The notes beneath the pieces are model-generated. The model saw only the letters and a list, made by a program, of their open reading frames with translations. It had not been told where the DNA came from and ran no database searches. From contig CCMO02000001.1 of assembly GCA_000751295.2 (NCBI GenBank), positions 4,492,615 to 4,556,614 on the forward strand: a stretch of DNA of 64,000 nt, given 5' to 3'. The DNA comes from a bacterium YEK0313. GTDB taxonomy: Bacteria > Pseudomonadota > Alphaproteobacteria > Rhizobiales > Phreatobacteraceae. How positions within the stretch are numbered: position 1 is the stretch's first letter; each line of letters starts with the position of its first letter. Shown piece by piece: positions 17,714 through 26,739 of this stretch. The translations under genes and the position numbers were made by a program.

Positions 17714-18934
17714 GTGCAGCAACCCGACCCGATGCCGATATCCGGGCGCGACGGCGCCGATCCGGCCACGCGGGCCATGCATGTCCTGATCCTGATGAGC
17801 CGCACCGGCGGTGGGCATCTGGCGAGCGCGCGGGCGCTGGAGGCCGAGTTCCGGCGCCAGGCCCCGGCGACCCGCGTGACAACAGTCGATCTCCTCGTCG
17901 ACCATCTGGCCTTCCCGTTCAACCGGCTGCCACAGACCTATGACACCCTGGTCAACCGGGCACCGCGCCTCTGGCGGGCCCTGTGGCAGGCAACGACACG
18001 CCAGACCGTCGGCGGCGCGTCCTCGAGCCTGGTCCGGCTGATGTCGCGGCCCCGGATCGCGCGGCTGATCCGTACCGTGAACCCCGATCTCGTCGTGTCG
18101 GTGCATCCCCTCGTCAACGACCTCGTGATCCCCATTCTCGCCCGCACGGCACCCGGCACGCCCTATGTCACCGTCGTCACCGATCTCGGCGGCATTCATC
18201 CGACCTGGCTTCATCGCGCCAGCAGCGCGATCTACCTGCCCACCCGCGAAGCCCTGGAGCTCGCCGCGGGCCAGGGCCTGCCGCGCGAGCGGCTGCATGC
18301 CCTGGGCCTGCCGGTCCGCGCCGAATTCGCGCATGACGCGCCCGACCGGGCGGCGGCGCGCGCGGGTTTCGGCCTCGCTCCGGACCGGCCTGTCGTCCTT
18401 GTGATGGGCGGCGGCGGCGGCATCGGCCCGATCGAGTCGATCGTTGCGGCCACCGCCGATGCGCTCGCGGCGGCCGGGGCGGCGGGCAAGGCCCAGATCG
18501 CCGTCATCGCCGCCAAGAACGAGGGCCTGCGCGCGCGGCTCGCCGCCGGCTCCTGGCCGGTGCCGGTCGTCCCGCTCGGTTTCGTCGAGCGCATGGCCGA
18601 CCTGATGCATGCAAGCGACCTGCTGGTCACCAAGGCCGGCCCCGGCACCATCGCGGAAGCCTCGATCTGCGGCCTGCCCATGCTGATCTTCGGGTTCATT
18701 CCCGGCCAGGAGGAGGCCAATGTCGATCATGTGGTGCAGGCCGGCGCCGGCCTGTTCGAGCCCGATCCGACACGGCTGGGCGCGCTCGCGGCCAGCCTTC
18801 TGGCCAGCGACGGCGGCCGGCTCGCGGCGATGGCGGAGCGGGCCCGCGGCCTCGGGCGGCCGCAGGCGACGCGGGATATCGTCGCCTCGATCCTGGCCCA
18901 TCATGGCCCGTCCCGGGAGGCCGGGGATCGCTAG
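17714..18934 (+). CDS. MGDG-synthase-like glycosyltransferase (GT28 family)
   Basis: 406 aa. N-terminal LMSRTGGGHLASARAL (~28-43) is the GGGH acceptor-side motif of monogalactosyldiacylglycerol synthase-type and related processive GT28 enzymes. The C-terminal UDP-sugar half carries VVLVMGGGGGIGP, LVTKAGPGTIAEA and FIPGQEEANV. It probably transfers a hexose from UDP-sugar to a diacylglycerol-type lipid at the inner membrane; such enzymes supply glycolipids under phosphate limitation in rhizobia. The GTG start is set by GGAGG 8-10 bases upstream. No acyltransferase or other lipid gene is adjacent. Confidence 0.83.
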   Translation: MQQPDPMPISGRDGADPATRAMHVLILMSRTGGGHLASARALEAEFRRQAPATRVTTVDLLVDHLAFPFNRLPQTYDTLVNRAPRLWRALWQATTRQTVGGASSSLVRLMSRPRIARLIRTVNPDLVVSVHPLVNDLVIPILARTAPGTPYVTVVTDLGGIHPTWLHRASSAIYLPTREALELAAGQGLPRERLHALGLPVRAEFAHDAPDRAAARAGFGLAPDRPVVLVMGGGGGIGPIESIVAATADALAAAGAAGKAQIAVIAAKNEGLRARLAAGSWPVPVVPLGFVERMADLMHASDLLVTKAGPGTIAEASICGLPMLIFGFIPGQEEANVDHVVQAGAGLFEPDPTRLGALAASLLASDGGRLAAMAERARGLGRPQATRDIVASILAHHGPSREAGDR

Positions 18935-19039
18935 GCAACCGGGCTCAGCGCAAGGCGCCGATGCGATGACGGGCTTGCACGGCCGCTCAAGACCCGCTCA
19001 ACATCCGCGCGAACGACATCGAGCCTGGGAGGCACTATC

Positions 19040-19885
19040 GTGAAACTGGTACGCTTCGGAGCCGCGGGTAAAGAAAAGCCTGGCCTGGTCGATCCCGAGG
19101 GCAAGATCCGCGACCTTTCGGAGGTGGTTTCCGATATTGCGGGCGAAGCCCTGTCGAAGAAAGGGCTTGCCAAGATCGCCAAGGCCGACTGGCAGAAGCT
19201 GCCGGTCGTGACCGGCAATCCGCGCATCGGCGCCTGCGTCGGCAAGGTCGGCAATTTCATCGCCGTCGGCCTCAACTATGCCGATCACGCGGCCGAGACC
19301 GGCGCGGCCATCCCGACCGAGCCGATCCTGTTCAACAAGGCGCCGTCCTGCATCGTCGGCCCCGACGACGACGTGATGCTGCCCAAGGGCTCGGACAAGA
19401 CCGACTGGGAGGTCGAGCTCGCCATCGTCATCGGCGAGCGCGCGCGCTATGTCGACAAGGCCGATGCGCTGAGCGTCGTCGCCGGCTTCTGCATCTGCAA
19501 CGACGTCTCCGAGCGCTCCTATCAGATCGAGCGCGGCGGCCAGTGGATGAAGGGCAAGGGCTGCGAGACCTTCGGCCCGCTCGGCCCCTGGCTGGTCACG
19601 GTCGACGAGATCGCCGACGTGCAGAAGCTCGGCATGTGGCTGGACGTCAACGGCGAGCGCATGCAGACCGGCTCGACCAAGACCATGATCTTCGACGTCA
19701 AGACCATCGTCTCCTATGTCTCGGAATTCATGGTGCTGGAACCGGGCGACGTCATCACCACCGGCACCCCGCCGGGCGTCGGCCTCGGCATGAAGCCGCC
19801 GAAATTCCTCAAGGCCGGCGACATCATGACGCTCAGCATCGAGGGCCTCGGCCAGCAGACCCAGAAGGTCGTCGCCTGGCGCTGA
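19040..19885 (+). CDS. fumarylacetoacetate hydrolase family protein
   Basis: 281 aa, the usual length for FAH-family C-C bond hydrolases and decarboxylases. An N-terminal ~70-residue cap (MKLVRFGAAGKEKPGLVD) precedes the catalytic domain with GLNYADHAAE, DWEVELAIVIG, NDVSERSYQ and KGCETFGPLGPW, giving the metal-binding Glu/Glu/Asp set. The exact substrate (ureidoglycolate-type, 2-keto-3-deoxy sugar acid or acylpyruvate) cannot be read. GTG start with GGGAGG 8 bases upstream. A rho-independent terminator follows at 19914-19938, so it is a single transcription unit. Confidence 0.88.
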   Translation: MKLVRFGAAGKEKPGLVDPEGKIRDLSEVVSDIAGEALSKKGLAKIAKADWQKLPVVTGNPRIGACVGKVGNFIAVGLNYADHAAETGAAIPTEPILFNKAPSCIVGPDDDVMLPKGSDKTDWEVELAIVIGERARYVDKADALSVVAGFCICNDVSERSYQIERGGQWMKGKGCETFGPLGPWLVTVDEIADVQKLGMWLDVNGERMQTGSTKTMIFDVKTIVSYVSEFMVLEPGDVITTGTPPGVGLGMKPPKFLKAGDIMTLSIEGLGQQTQKVVAWR

Positions 19886-19913
19886 GCCGCAGCGACCGCC
19901 TCCGGATCCGAAG

Positions 19914-19938
19914 AACCCCGGCACGAGCCGGGGTTTTT
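19914..19938 (+). terminator. rho-independent terminator after the FAH-family gene
   Basis: A perfect 8-bp stem AACCCCGG/CCGGGGTT with a 6-base loop (CACGAG) runs directly into TTTTT. It lies 29 bp after the stop codon at 19885. Confidence 0.88.
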
Positions 19939-20078
19939 CATGACGGCCGCGAGGCCGCGACCGGATCCGGCGTGTGAAGTGCCTCATGCGGATTCAAACG
20001 TGCAGAAAGCGCCGGCAACCGCTTGATATTGCAGGCCATCAATGATCGGCAGCGGGAGCGCGGGTCGAACTGCCGACC

Positions 20079-20693
20079 TCACTCCATCACGGCCGCCTTC
20101 AGGATGCACACCATCGTGGCATGGGCGGTGACCGTGCCGGCATTGCGGATGACGTGCCGCCCGTCGCAGCGATAGCGCACGCTCTCGCCGGCCTTGACCG
20201 TCTCGACGCGGTCGGCGACCTCGACGAGAAGCTCGCCCGACAGCACCGACAGGCTCTCGACCGAACCGCGCTGGTGGCCCTCGCTTTCCAGCACGCCGCC
20301 CGGATCGCAGTGGAAGTCGTACCACTGCAGCCACTCGACCGTCTTGATCCAGCCGGTGATCGCCAGCCGGCACTTGCCGTCGTCGGAGACGAGCAGCGGC
20401 GTGTCGCCGCGCGACAGCTTTTCCAGGAACGGCTCTTCGGTCGCGGTGGCCAGCACCCGCTCGATCGAGACATCGAGAGCCTGGCTGAGGCGCCAGATGG
20501 TGGCGAGCGTCGGATTGGTCTCGTTGCGCTCGATCTGGCTGATGATCGATTTGGCGACGCCCGACTGCTCGGAGAGTTCCGACAGCGAGAGATTATAGGC
20601 CTTGCGCAGGCGCTGGACCGTGCGGCCGAGATTGCCCGAGAGCACATGGGCGCCTGCGTCCAGCTCGGTTTTTTTCGGATCGCGATCGGCCAT
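20079..20693 (-). CDS. XRE-family regulator with C-terminal cupin domain
   Basis: 204 aa. A helix-turn-helix sits at ~20-75 (LSELSEQSGVAKSIISQIE then NPTLATIWRLSQAL), and a small-molecule-binding cupin fills the C-terminal ~110 residues (ESLSVLSGELLVEV, VKAGESVRY). Such regulators often control an adjacent amino-acid or polyamine gene. The gene upstream on the same strand is an EamA exporter. A perfect 16-bp palindrome lies 34 bp before the ATG and is a likely autoregulatory site. Confidence 0.88.
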   Translation of the reverse strand: MADRDPKKTELDAGAHVLSGNLGRTVQRLRKAYNLSLSELSEQSGVAKSIISQIERNETNPTLATIWRLSQALDVSIERVLATATEEPFLEKLSRGDTPLLVSDDGKCRLAITGWIKTVEWLQWYDFHCDPGGVLESEGHQRGSVESLSVLSGELLVEVADRVETVKAGESVRYRCDGRHVIRNAGTVTAHATMVCILKAAVME

Positions 20694-20726
20694 GGGATTC
20701 GTTTGCAGCTCGTTCCGGTCGTTGCG

Positions 20727-20742
20727 CCGAACGATCGTTCGG
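20727..20742. promoter_or_regulatory. 16-bp perfect palindrome upstream of the XRE-cupin gene
   Basis: CCGAACGATCGTTCGG reads the same on both strands, 34 bp upstream of the XRE-cupin start. A perfect 16-bp palindrome at promoter distance from a dimeric HTH regulator suggests its operator. A second short palindrome, CCCTAGGG, follows about 10 bp further upstream. The link to this regulator is inference from position. Confidence 0.55.
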
Positions 20743-20802
20743 CAAAAAGTACCCTAGGGATATCCTCGCTGCGGTGCAAGATGCGATGGCCGGGCGCCCG
20801 CG

Positions 20803-21705
20803 TCAGGGGGCGGCATCCCCCTTCCAGCGCGGCAGGCCGAGGGTCAGGACCGCAGCGAGCACGAGGCCGATGCCGGCCACCTGCAGCGGGCCGATCGTCT
20901 CGCCGAGCACGGCGACGGCGAGCAGCACGGCGGTCACCGGCGCCAGCGCGGTGAAGAGCGATGCCTCCACGCCGCTCACGCGGGCGGCCCCGGCATACCA
21001 GGCCAGGAACCCGCCGACCGTCGGTACCAGGCCGTAATAGACGATGGCGAGAACGGCACCCGGCGTCGCGGCGGGCCAGGCCGCCGGCCCGCCGACGGCA
21101 GCCTCCGCCACGGCGGCCAGCCCCGACAGGACGAGGCCGATGCCGGTCAGCCAGGTCGACAGGACGAGCGGCGGGATGGCGACGCGCATGCGCTTGTTGA
21201 GCAGGATGAACAGGCCCTCGCCGACCACCGCGGCGAAGACCAGCGCATTGCCGACGAGCGAATGCATGCCGCCGCCCGTCGGCACGGTGATGGCGAGCAC
21301 GCCGACGGCAGCGAGCGCCACGGCGAAGACGAGCCGGCGGTCGGGCCGCTCGCCGAGCACGATGACCGAGATGGCGGCGGCGACGATCGGCAAGGTGCCG
21401 GTGACGACGCCGGCATCGGCCGCCGATGTCAGCCGCAGGCCGAGGATCAGCAGCACGGTGTAACCGACGCTGCCGGCCGCGGACTGGAGCACCATGATGG
21501 CCCAGTCGCGCGCTTCGAGCTTCGGCCGCGCCGCACCGGCTAGCCGCATGAGCACGACGAAGACCGGCAGCGCCACGGCGAAGCGCAGCGCGGTCGCGGC
21601 GAAGGGCGGCATGCCCGCCGCGATCACCTTGCTCGCCACCACGGTACTGCCGACCGTGACCATGGCGAGCGTCAGATAGAAATAGCCTTGGAGCCTCTGC
21701 GACAT
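20803..21705 (-). CDS. EamA/DMT-superfamily transporter
   Basis: 300 aa, ten predicted membrane helices in two EamA repeats (ATALRFAVALPVF in the first, GVEASLFTALAPVTAVLLAV in the second). Family members export amino acids, metabolites or drugs; the substrate is unknown. Same strand as the XRE-cupin gene 109 bp downstream, divergent from nothing nearby, and 75 bp before the AraC gene's stop. One of three unrelated EamA genes in this part of the window. Confidence 0.88.
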   Translation of the reverse strand: MSQRLQGYFYLTLAMVTVGSTVVASKVIAAGMPPFAATALRFAVALPVFVVLMRLAGAARPKLEARDWAIMVLQSAAGSVGYTVLLILGLRLTSAADAGVVTGTLPIVAAAISVIVLGERPDRRLVFAVALAAVGVLAITVPTGGGMHSLVGNALVFAAVVGEGLFILLNKRMRVAIPPLVLSTWLTGIGLVLSGLAAVAEAAVGGPAAWPAATPGAVLAIVYYGLVPTVGGFLAWYAGAARVSGVEASLFTALAPVTAVLLAVAVLGETIGPLQVAGIGLVLAAVLTLGLPRWKGDAAP

Positions 21706-21780
21706 GGCCTGCCTTTCCGTCTCGTCGCGGGCAGAAGCGCCGAAATGGCCCTCGGCGTCTTGAACGCGATTGCAGGCCCG

Positions 21781-22578
21781 TCAGCCAAGCGCGGCCGCAT
21801 AGCGCCCCGGCGACAGGCCGAAGGTGCGGACGAAGAGGCGCGTCATATGGCTCTGGTCGGCGAAGCCGCTGGCCGCCGCCGCCTCGGCGAGGCCCGTGCC
21901 GGCCGCGATCAGCCGGCGGGCCAGGGCAATGCGCTGCTGCATGAGATAGGCATGCGGCGTCAGCCCGGTCGCCCGCACGAAGCCCCTCAGCACCTGGAAG
22001 CGGCTGAGGCCGGCCGCGCGGGCGAGCGCCGCAAGCGTCACCGTCCGGGCCGGCGCATCGTCGATCAGGCTGCGGGCCCGGTCGATCGGCGCGGCCGCCC
22101 CGCGCGGCGCAGCCGCTTGCGGCGCGGCGAGAAGCCCTGCCGCCAGCGCCAGCATCAGCTCGTCACGGCCGAGCATCTCGACCGCGTCGGTCGTCATGGC
22201 GGCATAGAGCCGGCCGAACAGGACCGCCATGCCGGGATGGCTGAAGGCGGGGCTGGCGAACTCGGCGGCAGCCGGCCTCGCCACGTCGCGGACGGCCGCC
22301 GCGATCACCGGCGGGTCGAAATAGAGCATGCGCCAGGTCCGCCCGGCCTCGCCGATCGGCGCGCCGTCGTGGACCTCGCCGGGGTTGACCGTGATCAGGT
22401 CGCCCGCCCCGGCTTCGACCGTGCCGCGGCCGCTGAGCGAACGCTGGGCGCCGGCGAGGATGACGCCGACGCCGAACTGGTCGTGCCAATGTTTGGGAAA
22501 GACATGGCGGCTCGTCGCCTCGACGGCCATGACGCCCGGCACCACGCAGCGCCTGATCCGGAACTCGCCCCTCGCCAA
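21781..22578 (-). CDS. AraC-family transcriptional regulator
   Basis: About 265 aa. An N-terminal cupin-like sensor (FPKHWHDQFGVGVILAG, VNPGEVHDG) and two C-terminal helix-turn-helix units (VTLAALARAAGLSRFQVLR and LAEAAAASGFADQSHMTRLF) with the AraC signature. The TTG at 22578 is chosen because GGGAGG lies about 10 bases before it and the protein then begins at a normal distance from the cupin; ATG 22530 is the alternative. It lies between two EamA exporter genes on the same strand and probably regulates one of them. Confidence 0.85.
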   Translation of the reverse strand: MARGEFRIRRCVVPGVMAVEATSRHVFPKHWHDQFGVGVILAGAQRSLSGRGTVEAGAGDLITVNPGEVHDGAPIGEAGRTWRMLYFDPPVIAAAVRDVARPAAAEFASPAFSHPGMAVLFGRLYAAMTTDAVEMLGRDELMLALAAGLLAAPQAAAPRGAAAPIDRARSLIDDAPARTVTLAALARAAGLSRFQVLRGFVRATGLTPHAYLMQQRIALARRLIAAGTGLAEAAAASGFADQSHMTRLFVRTFGLSPGRYAAALG

Positions 22579-22679
22579 TCGCCCTCGCCTCCCGCCGGTC
22601 GGCCTCGCACGCCGTGCCGCAGCCTTGCAGCCCCGGACGGGCGAACGCAAGCGCGGAGCCGCGCCTGCGACCGCCCCGG

Positions 22680-23603
22680 TCAGGAGCGCGACGAGACGGC
22701 TCCGTCCGGGGCCGGTCCGGCAGCCGCCGGGGCCTGCCGGCGGAACGACCAGCCGAGCGTCATGCCGGCCGCCGCGACGAGGATGGCCGCGCCCCCGGCC
22801 ATCTGCAGCGGCGCGAGGCGCTGGCCGAAGGCGAACACATCGACCAGCACCGCGACGAGCGGATAGACGAAGGACAGGGCGCCGGCCAGATTGGTGGGCA
22901 GCTTCTGGATCGCGCCGTAGAGCAGCACGAAGACGATGCCGGTATGGACCGCGCCGAGCGTTGCCAGCGCCGCCCAGGAGCCGAGGCTCGCCGGCGGCTG
23001 GCCGAGCTCGGCAAAGGGCAGCAGCAGCGCCGCGCCGACCGCGACCTGGATCAGCGTGATCAGGTGCGGCGCGACGCCCCTGAGCTGCTTGGCGACGAAG
23101 GCCGCCAGCGCATAGAAGAAGGCCGCGCCGAGCGCGAGCGCGATGCCCACGAGATAATTGCCGCCGGCGCCACCGCCCGTGCGCGCTTCGGCGACCGCCA
23201 GTACGCCGGCAAAGGCGATGCCGAGCCAGGCGAACTGGCTCGCCGTCGGCCGCTCGCCGAGGAACAGCATGCCGAGGCCGACCAGCATGAAGGGCTGGGT
23301 GTTGTAGACCGCGGTCGCGATCGAAATCGAGGCATGCGGATAGGCCGCGAACAAGAGGAGCCAGTTGGCGACGATCGCCATGCCGCCGAGCGCGGCAAAT
23401 CCGGCCTGGCGCCAGGTCAGGCTGTGGCGCCTCAGCAGCCCCATGGCTGCGCAGACGAAAGCCAGGGCAGCCGTGCCGAACAGGCAACGCCAGAACACCA
23501 CATCGGTCACTGGACGGCCGGACACGACCACGAACCAGCCGATCGTGCCGGACAGCGCCATGGCCGTCGTCATCTCGGCAATTCCCCGGTTTCTGTCGTT
23601 CAT
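22680..23603 (-). CDS. EamA/DMT-superfamily transporter
   Basis: 307 aa from ATG 23603 (MNDRNRGIAEM), ten hydrophobic helices in two EamA repeats, ending in a short charged tail. The open frame extends 35 codons further upstream, but that stretch overlaps the divergent promoter and lacks family similarity. It is divergent from the Lrp-family regulator at 23729. Lrp-type regulators commonly control a divergent amino-acid exporter, so amino-acid export is a reasonable guess. Confidence 0.87.
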   Translation of the reverse strand: MNDRNRGIAEMTTAMALSGTIGWFVVVSGRPVTDVVFWRCLFGTAALAFVCAAMGLLRRHSLTWRQAGFAALGGMAIVANWLLLFAAYPHASISIATAVYNTQPFMLVGLGMLFLGERPTASQFAWLGIAFAGVLAVAEARTGGGAGGNYLVGIALALGAAFFYALAAFVAKQLRGVAPHLITLIQVAVGAALLLPFAELGQPPASLGSWAALATLGAVHTGIVFVLLYGAIQKLPTNLAGALSFVYPLVAVLVDVFAFGQRLAPLQMAGGAAILVAAAGMTLGWSFRRQAPAAAGPAPDGAVSSRS

Positions 23604-23728
23604 TGGCGGCACCCTCGTGAGATTCCGGCAAGGATAGGCAAGGCCGCAGGCGCGTGATACGATCAAAGGAAAGCGAATGGCATTCCCAGCCTTCGAATTG
23701 AAGGCCAAGTCGGGGAAAGGTCTTCACA

Positions 23729-24163
23729 ATGATCGACGAGCTCGACAGGCGCATCGTCGACATCCTGGTGGACGATGCGCGCATCTCGCTGAAGGATCTC
23801 GCCGCCCGCGTGCAGCTCTCCGCGCCGAGCGTGTCGGACCGGCTGCGGCGCCTGGAGGACCGCGGCGTGATCCGCGCCTTCACCGTCGACATCGACCCGC
23901 GCGCGCTCGGCTACATGCTGCAGGCGATCGTCCGGATCCGGCCACTGCCCGGCCAGCTGCATGTCGTCGAGAAGCTGATCCAGGACATTCCGGCCTTCAC
24001 CGAATGCGACAAGGTGACGGGCGACGACTGCTTCATCGCGCGCCTCCACCTGCGCACGATCGACGAGCTCGACCCGATCCTGGAGCGCATCGTCGAGAAG
24101 GCCGAAACCAACACCGCGATCGTCAAGATGCAGCCGATCCGGCGTCGCCTGCCGCCGCTCTAA
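23729..24163 (+). CDS. Lrp/AsnC-family transcriptional regulator
   Basis: 144 aa, standard length. N-terminal HTH (ELDRRIVDILVDDARISL, LAARVQLSAPSVSDRLRRLE) and a C-terminal RAM effector domain (VIRAFTVDIDPRALGY). It reads away from the EamA gene (start 23603) across a 125-bp shared promoter region, the usual layout for an Lrp-type activator and its exporter. The downstream DGPF gene follows after about 100 bp and is probably separate. Confidence 0.9.
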   Translation: MIDELDRRIVDILVDDARISLKDLAARVQLSAPSVSDRLRRLEDRGVIRAFTVDIDPRALGYMLQAIVRIRPLPGQLHVVEKLIQDIPAFTECDKVTGDDCFIARLHLRTIDELDPILERIVEKAETNTAIVKMQPIRRRLPPL

Positions 24164-24266
24164 CCGGCGCCGGCCCGATTTTCTGCGCCGCCCTGTCGAA
24201 ATCGGCCCCGGCCGCCCGACAGTGTGTTGCCCCCCGCCGTGGCGGGTCGATCAGAGGACGAGCGAC

Positions 24267-24623
24267 ATGCAATATCTCCTGATGCTCTATGCCGACGAGG
24301 CCGCGGGCGCGGCGATCCCGCCGGAGCGGATGCGCGGCTATATGGGCCAGATGACCGCCTATGCCGAAGCCTTGAGGAAGGCCGGCGCCTTCGTCGCGAC
24401 CCAGGCGCTGACGCCGACGACGAAAGGCTGCACCATCCGCCTGGAGGACGGCGAGCTGAAGGTCCATGATGGCCCCTACGCCGAGACCCGCGAGCAGTTC
24501 GGCGGCTATTTCATCATCGAGGCGCGCGACATGGACGCGGCGCGCCAATGGGCGGCGCGCTGCCCCGCGGCCACCTGGGGCAGCATCGAGATCCGCCAGA
24601 TCGCGGTCTATGATTGCACATGA
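24267..24623 (+). CDS. YCII-related DGPF-domain protein
   Basis: 118 aa, one YCII/DGPF domain: MQYLLMLYADE at the start and HDGPYAETREQFGGYFIIEA (motif DGPYAE). These small proteins have no proven enzymatic role. They are consistently paired with ECF42-group sigma factors, and the sigma gene here overlaps the stop by ATGA. The ATG at 24267 matches the family N-terminus. Confidence 0.9.
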   Translation: MQYLLMLYADEAAGAAIPPERMRGYMGQMTAYAEALRKAGAFVATQALTPTTKGCTIRLEDGELKVHDGPYAETREQFGGYFIIEARDMDAARQWAARCPAATWGSIEIRQIAVYDCT

Positions 24624-25885
24624 GTGGCAGCGGCGATGAATCGAACCCGGATGCGGCGGCCCGGCGCGCGGTCGAGCGGGCCGCGCGCGAGAGCTACGGC
24701 CGGCTCGTCGCATTTCTGGCGGCACGGACGCGCGATGTCGCCGGCGCCGAGGACGCGCTCGCCGACGCCTTCGCGGCGGCGCTGCAGCAATGGCCGGAGA
24801 ACGGCGTTCCCGACAATCCCGATGCCTGGCTGCTGACGGTGGCGCGCCGGCGCAGCACCGATGCCTTGCGGCGGCGTGCGACGGGCCTGGCCCATGCGCG
24901 GGATGTCAGGCTGATCGCCGAGGAGCTCGATGCCGCCAGCGCGCTGTCGGACGACATTCCCGACCGGCGCCTCGCCCTGATGTTCGCATGCGCCCATCCG
25001 GCGATCGAGCCGGGCATCCGCACGCCGCTGATCCTGCAGACCATTCTCGGCCTGACCGCCGCGGAGATCGCCTCGGCCTTCCTGGTGCCGCCGGCCACGA
25101 TGGGCCAGCGGTTGGTCAGGGCCAAGGCACGCCTGAAGGATGCCGGCATCGCCTTCGATGTGCCCGAGAGCCGGGAGCTGCCCGAGCGGCTCGATGCCGT
25201 GCTCGCGGCCGTCTATGCCGCCTATACGAAGGGCTGGTCGGATACAGACGATGCCGCGGCCTCGCAGCTCGCCGACGAGGCGATCTGGCTCGGCCGGGTC
25301 ATCGTGGCGCTGATGCCCGACGAGCCCGAGGCCAAGGGCGTGCTCGCCCTGATGCTGCACACCGAAGCCCGGCGCGCGGCGCGGCGCGATGCCGACGGCG
25401 CCTATGTGCCGCTGGAAGAGCAGGACATACGGCTCTGGAATCTCGCCATGATCGACCAGGCCGAGGCGCTGCTGTCGGCGGCGAGCGCCTCCGGCCCGAG
25501 CGGCCGGTGCCAGATCGAGGCGGCCATCCAGTCGGCCCATGCGGCACGGCGCCTGGCCGGCGCGGCGACCTGGCCGGCCATCGTCGCGCTCTACGACATT
25601 CTCGGCGAGATCGCGCCCTCGCCCGTGGTCGCGCTCAACCGTGCCGTGGCTCTCGGCGAACGCGACGGCCCGGCTGCCGCGCTCGCCGCGCTCGATCTCG
25701 CCGGCACCGACCCGCGGCTTGCCGGCTACCAGCCCTACTGGGCGGCCCGCGCCCATCTCTGCGCCCGCGCCAGCCGTTCGGCCGAGGCGGCGGAGGCCTT
25801 CACGCTCGCCATCGGACTGACCACCGACCCGGCCGTCAGGCGCTATCTGCAGCGTCGGCAGGCGCAGGTGGCGGGCGCGGCCTGA
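24620..25885 (+). CDS. ECF42-type RNA polymerase sigma factor with C-terminal TPR-like extension
   Basis: 421 aa, about twice the length of a plain ECF sigma factor. Region 2 (~20-90; EDALADAFAAALQQWP, NPDAWLLTVARRRSTDALRR) and region 4 (~125-180; LTAAEIASAFLVPPATMGQRL) are followed by the DUF6596/TPR-like domain (LPERLDAVLAAVYAAYTKG, LALMLHTEARR). No anti-sigma gene is present, as is normal for this group; the C-terminal extension is thought to do the control. It is translationally coupled to the DGPF gene by ATGA. A TTG two codons upstream is a less likely start. Confidence 0.9.
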   Translation: MSGSGDESNPDAAARRAVERAARESYGRLVAFLAARTRDVAGAEDALADAFAAALQQWPENGVPDNPDAWLLTVARRRSTDALRRRATGLAHARDVRLIAEELDAASALSDDIPDRRLALMFACAHPAIEPGIRTPLILQTILGLTAAEIASAFLVPPATMGQRLVRAKARLKDAGIAFDVPESRELPERLDAVLAAVYAAYTKGWSDTDDAAASQLADEAIWLGRVIVALMPDEPEAKGVLALMLHTEARRAARRDADGAYVPLEEQDIRLWNLAMIDQAEALLSAASASGPSGRCQIEAAIQSAHAARRLAGAATWPAIVALYDILGEIAPSPVVALNRAVALGERDGPAAALAALDLAGTDPRLAGYQPYWAARAHLCARASRSAEAAEAFTLAIGLTTDPAVRRYLQRRQAQVAGAA

Positions 25886-25904
25886 CGTCCGCGCGCTTTC
25901 CGCC

Positions 25905-26609
25905 TCACGGCCGTTTCGGGATCTCCAGGCCGCGCTGCACCGCCGGGCGCGCCAGCCCGCGCTCGAGCCAGCCCGGGACCAGCTTGAGCTTGTCGTATTC
26001 GACGATGTCGCGCGCGCCGTAGAAGCCGATCAGGTTGCGCACCCAGCCGAGCAGGGAAATGTCGGCGATCGTATAGTCGTCGCCCATGATCCACTGCCGG
26101 CCTTCGAGCCGGGTCTCGAGCACGCCCAGCAGGCGTTTCGATTCGTCGCGATAGCGCGCCAGCGGCCGTTTGTCCTCGATCTCGCGGCCGGCGAATTTGA
26201 AGAAATAGCCGACCTGGCCGAACATCGGGCCGACCGCCGCCATCTGGAAGAACACCCACTGGATGGTTTCGTAGCGCCGCGCCGGATCGGCCGGCAGCAG
26301 CTTGCCGGTCTTCTCGGCGAGATAGAGCAGAATGGCCCCCGACTCGAACAGGCCGATCGGCTTGCCGCCGGGACCGTCGGGATCGATGATGGCGGGGATC
26401 TTGCCGTTCGGATTGAGCGACAGGAATTCCGGCCCCCAGGTCTCGTTCTTGCCGATGTCGATGAGATGCGGCTCATAAGGCAGGCCGATCTCCTCCAGCA
26501 TGATGGACACCTTGACGCCGTTCGGCGTCGGCAGCGAATAGAGCTGCAGCCGGTCGGGATGGCTCGCCGGCCAGCGGCGGGTAATCGGGAAGGCGGAGAG
26601 ATCGGTCAT
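25905..26609 (-). CDS. glutathione S-transferase, YfcG/Ure2p-like
   Basis: 234 aa. Thioredoxin-like N-terminal domain with LYSLPTPNGVKVSIMLEE, where TPN replaces the classical catalytic Ser/Tyr/Cys, as in YfcG and other nu-class enzymes that act as disulfide-bond reductases. NGKIPAIIDPDG and FESGAILLYLAE bind glutathione. The helical C-terminal domain carries MGDDYTIADISLLGW. Likely a cytosolic thiol-disulfide enzyme. Monocistronic and divergent from the EamA gene at 26784. Confidence 0.9.
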   Translation of the reverse strand: MTDLSAFPITRRWPASHPDRLQLYSLPTPNGVKVSIMLEEIGLPYEPHLIDIGKNETWGPEFLSLNPNGKIPAIIDPDGPGGKPIGLFESGAILLYLAEKTGKLLPADPARRYETIQWVFFQMAAVGPMFGQVGYFFKFAGREIEDKRPLARYRDESKRLLGVLETRLEGRQWIMGDDYTIADISLLGWVRNLIGFYGARDIVEYDKLKLVPGWLERGLARPAVQRGLEIPKRP

Positions 26610-26697
26610 CGGGAAGATCCTTGGCAAGGGCGCGGTGACGATAGCGTGCTCCCTGTGGCATGCAATCAAAGGCGCGTGACACGTGCCTTGACCCGCT

Positions 26698-26733
26698 CTC
26701 CAACATAAGAGAATGATGTCTCTTATATTGGAG
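26698..26733. promoter_or_regulatory. 36-bp inverted repeat in the GST/EamA divergent promoter
   Basis: Two 15-bp arms (26698-26712 and 26719-26733) are complementary except at one position, around a 6-base spacer ATGATG; the core is ATAAGAGA/TCTCTTAT. The element is AT-rich against a very GC-rich background and lies 7 bp before the small frame at 26740 and about 50 bp before the EamA start. It looks like an operator for a dimeric regulator or a strong hairpin in the leader. The regulator is not in the window as far as I can tell. Confidence 0.6.
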
Positions 26734-26739
26734 AACGTA

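Noticed and set aside
26719..26728. TCTCTTATAT resembles part of the Tn5 mosaic end.
   Set aside because: The match is about 10 bp only, the sequence is one arm of a local palindrome, and no transposase or second end is present.
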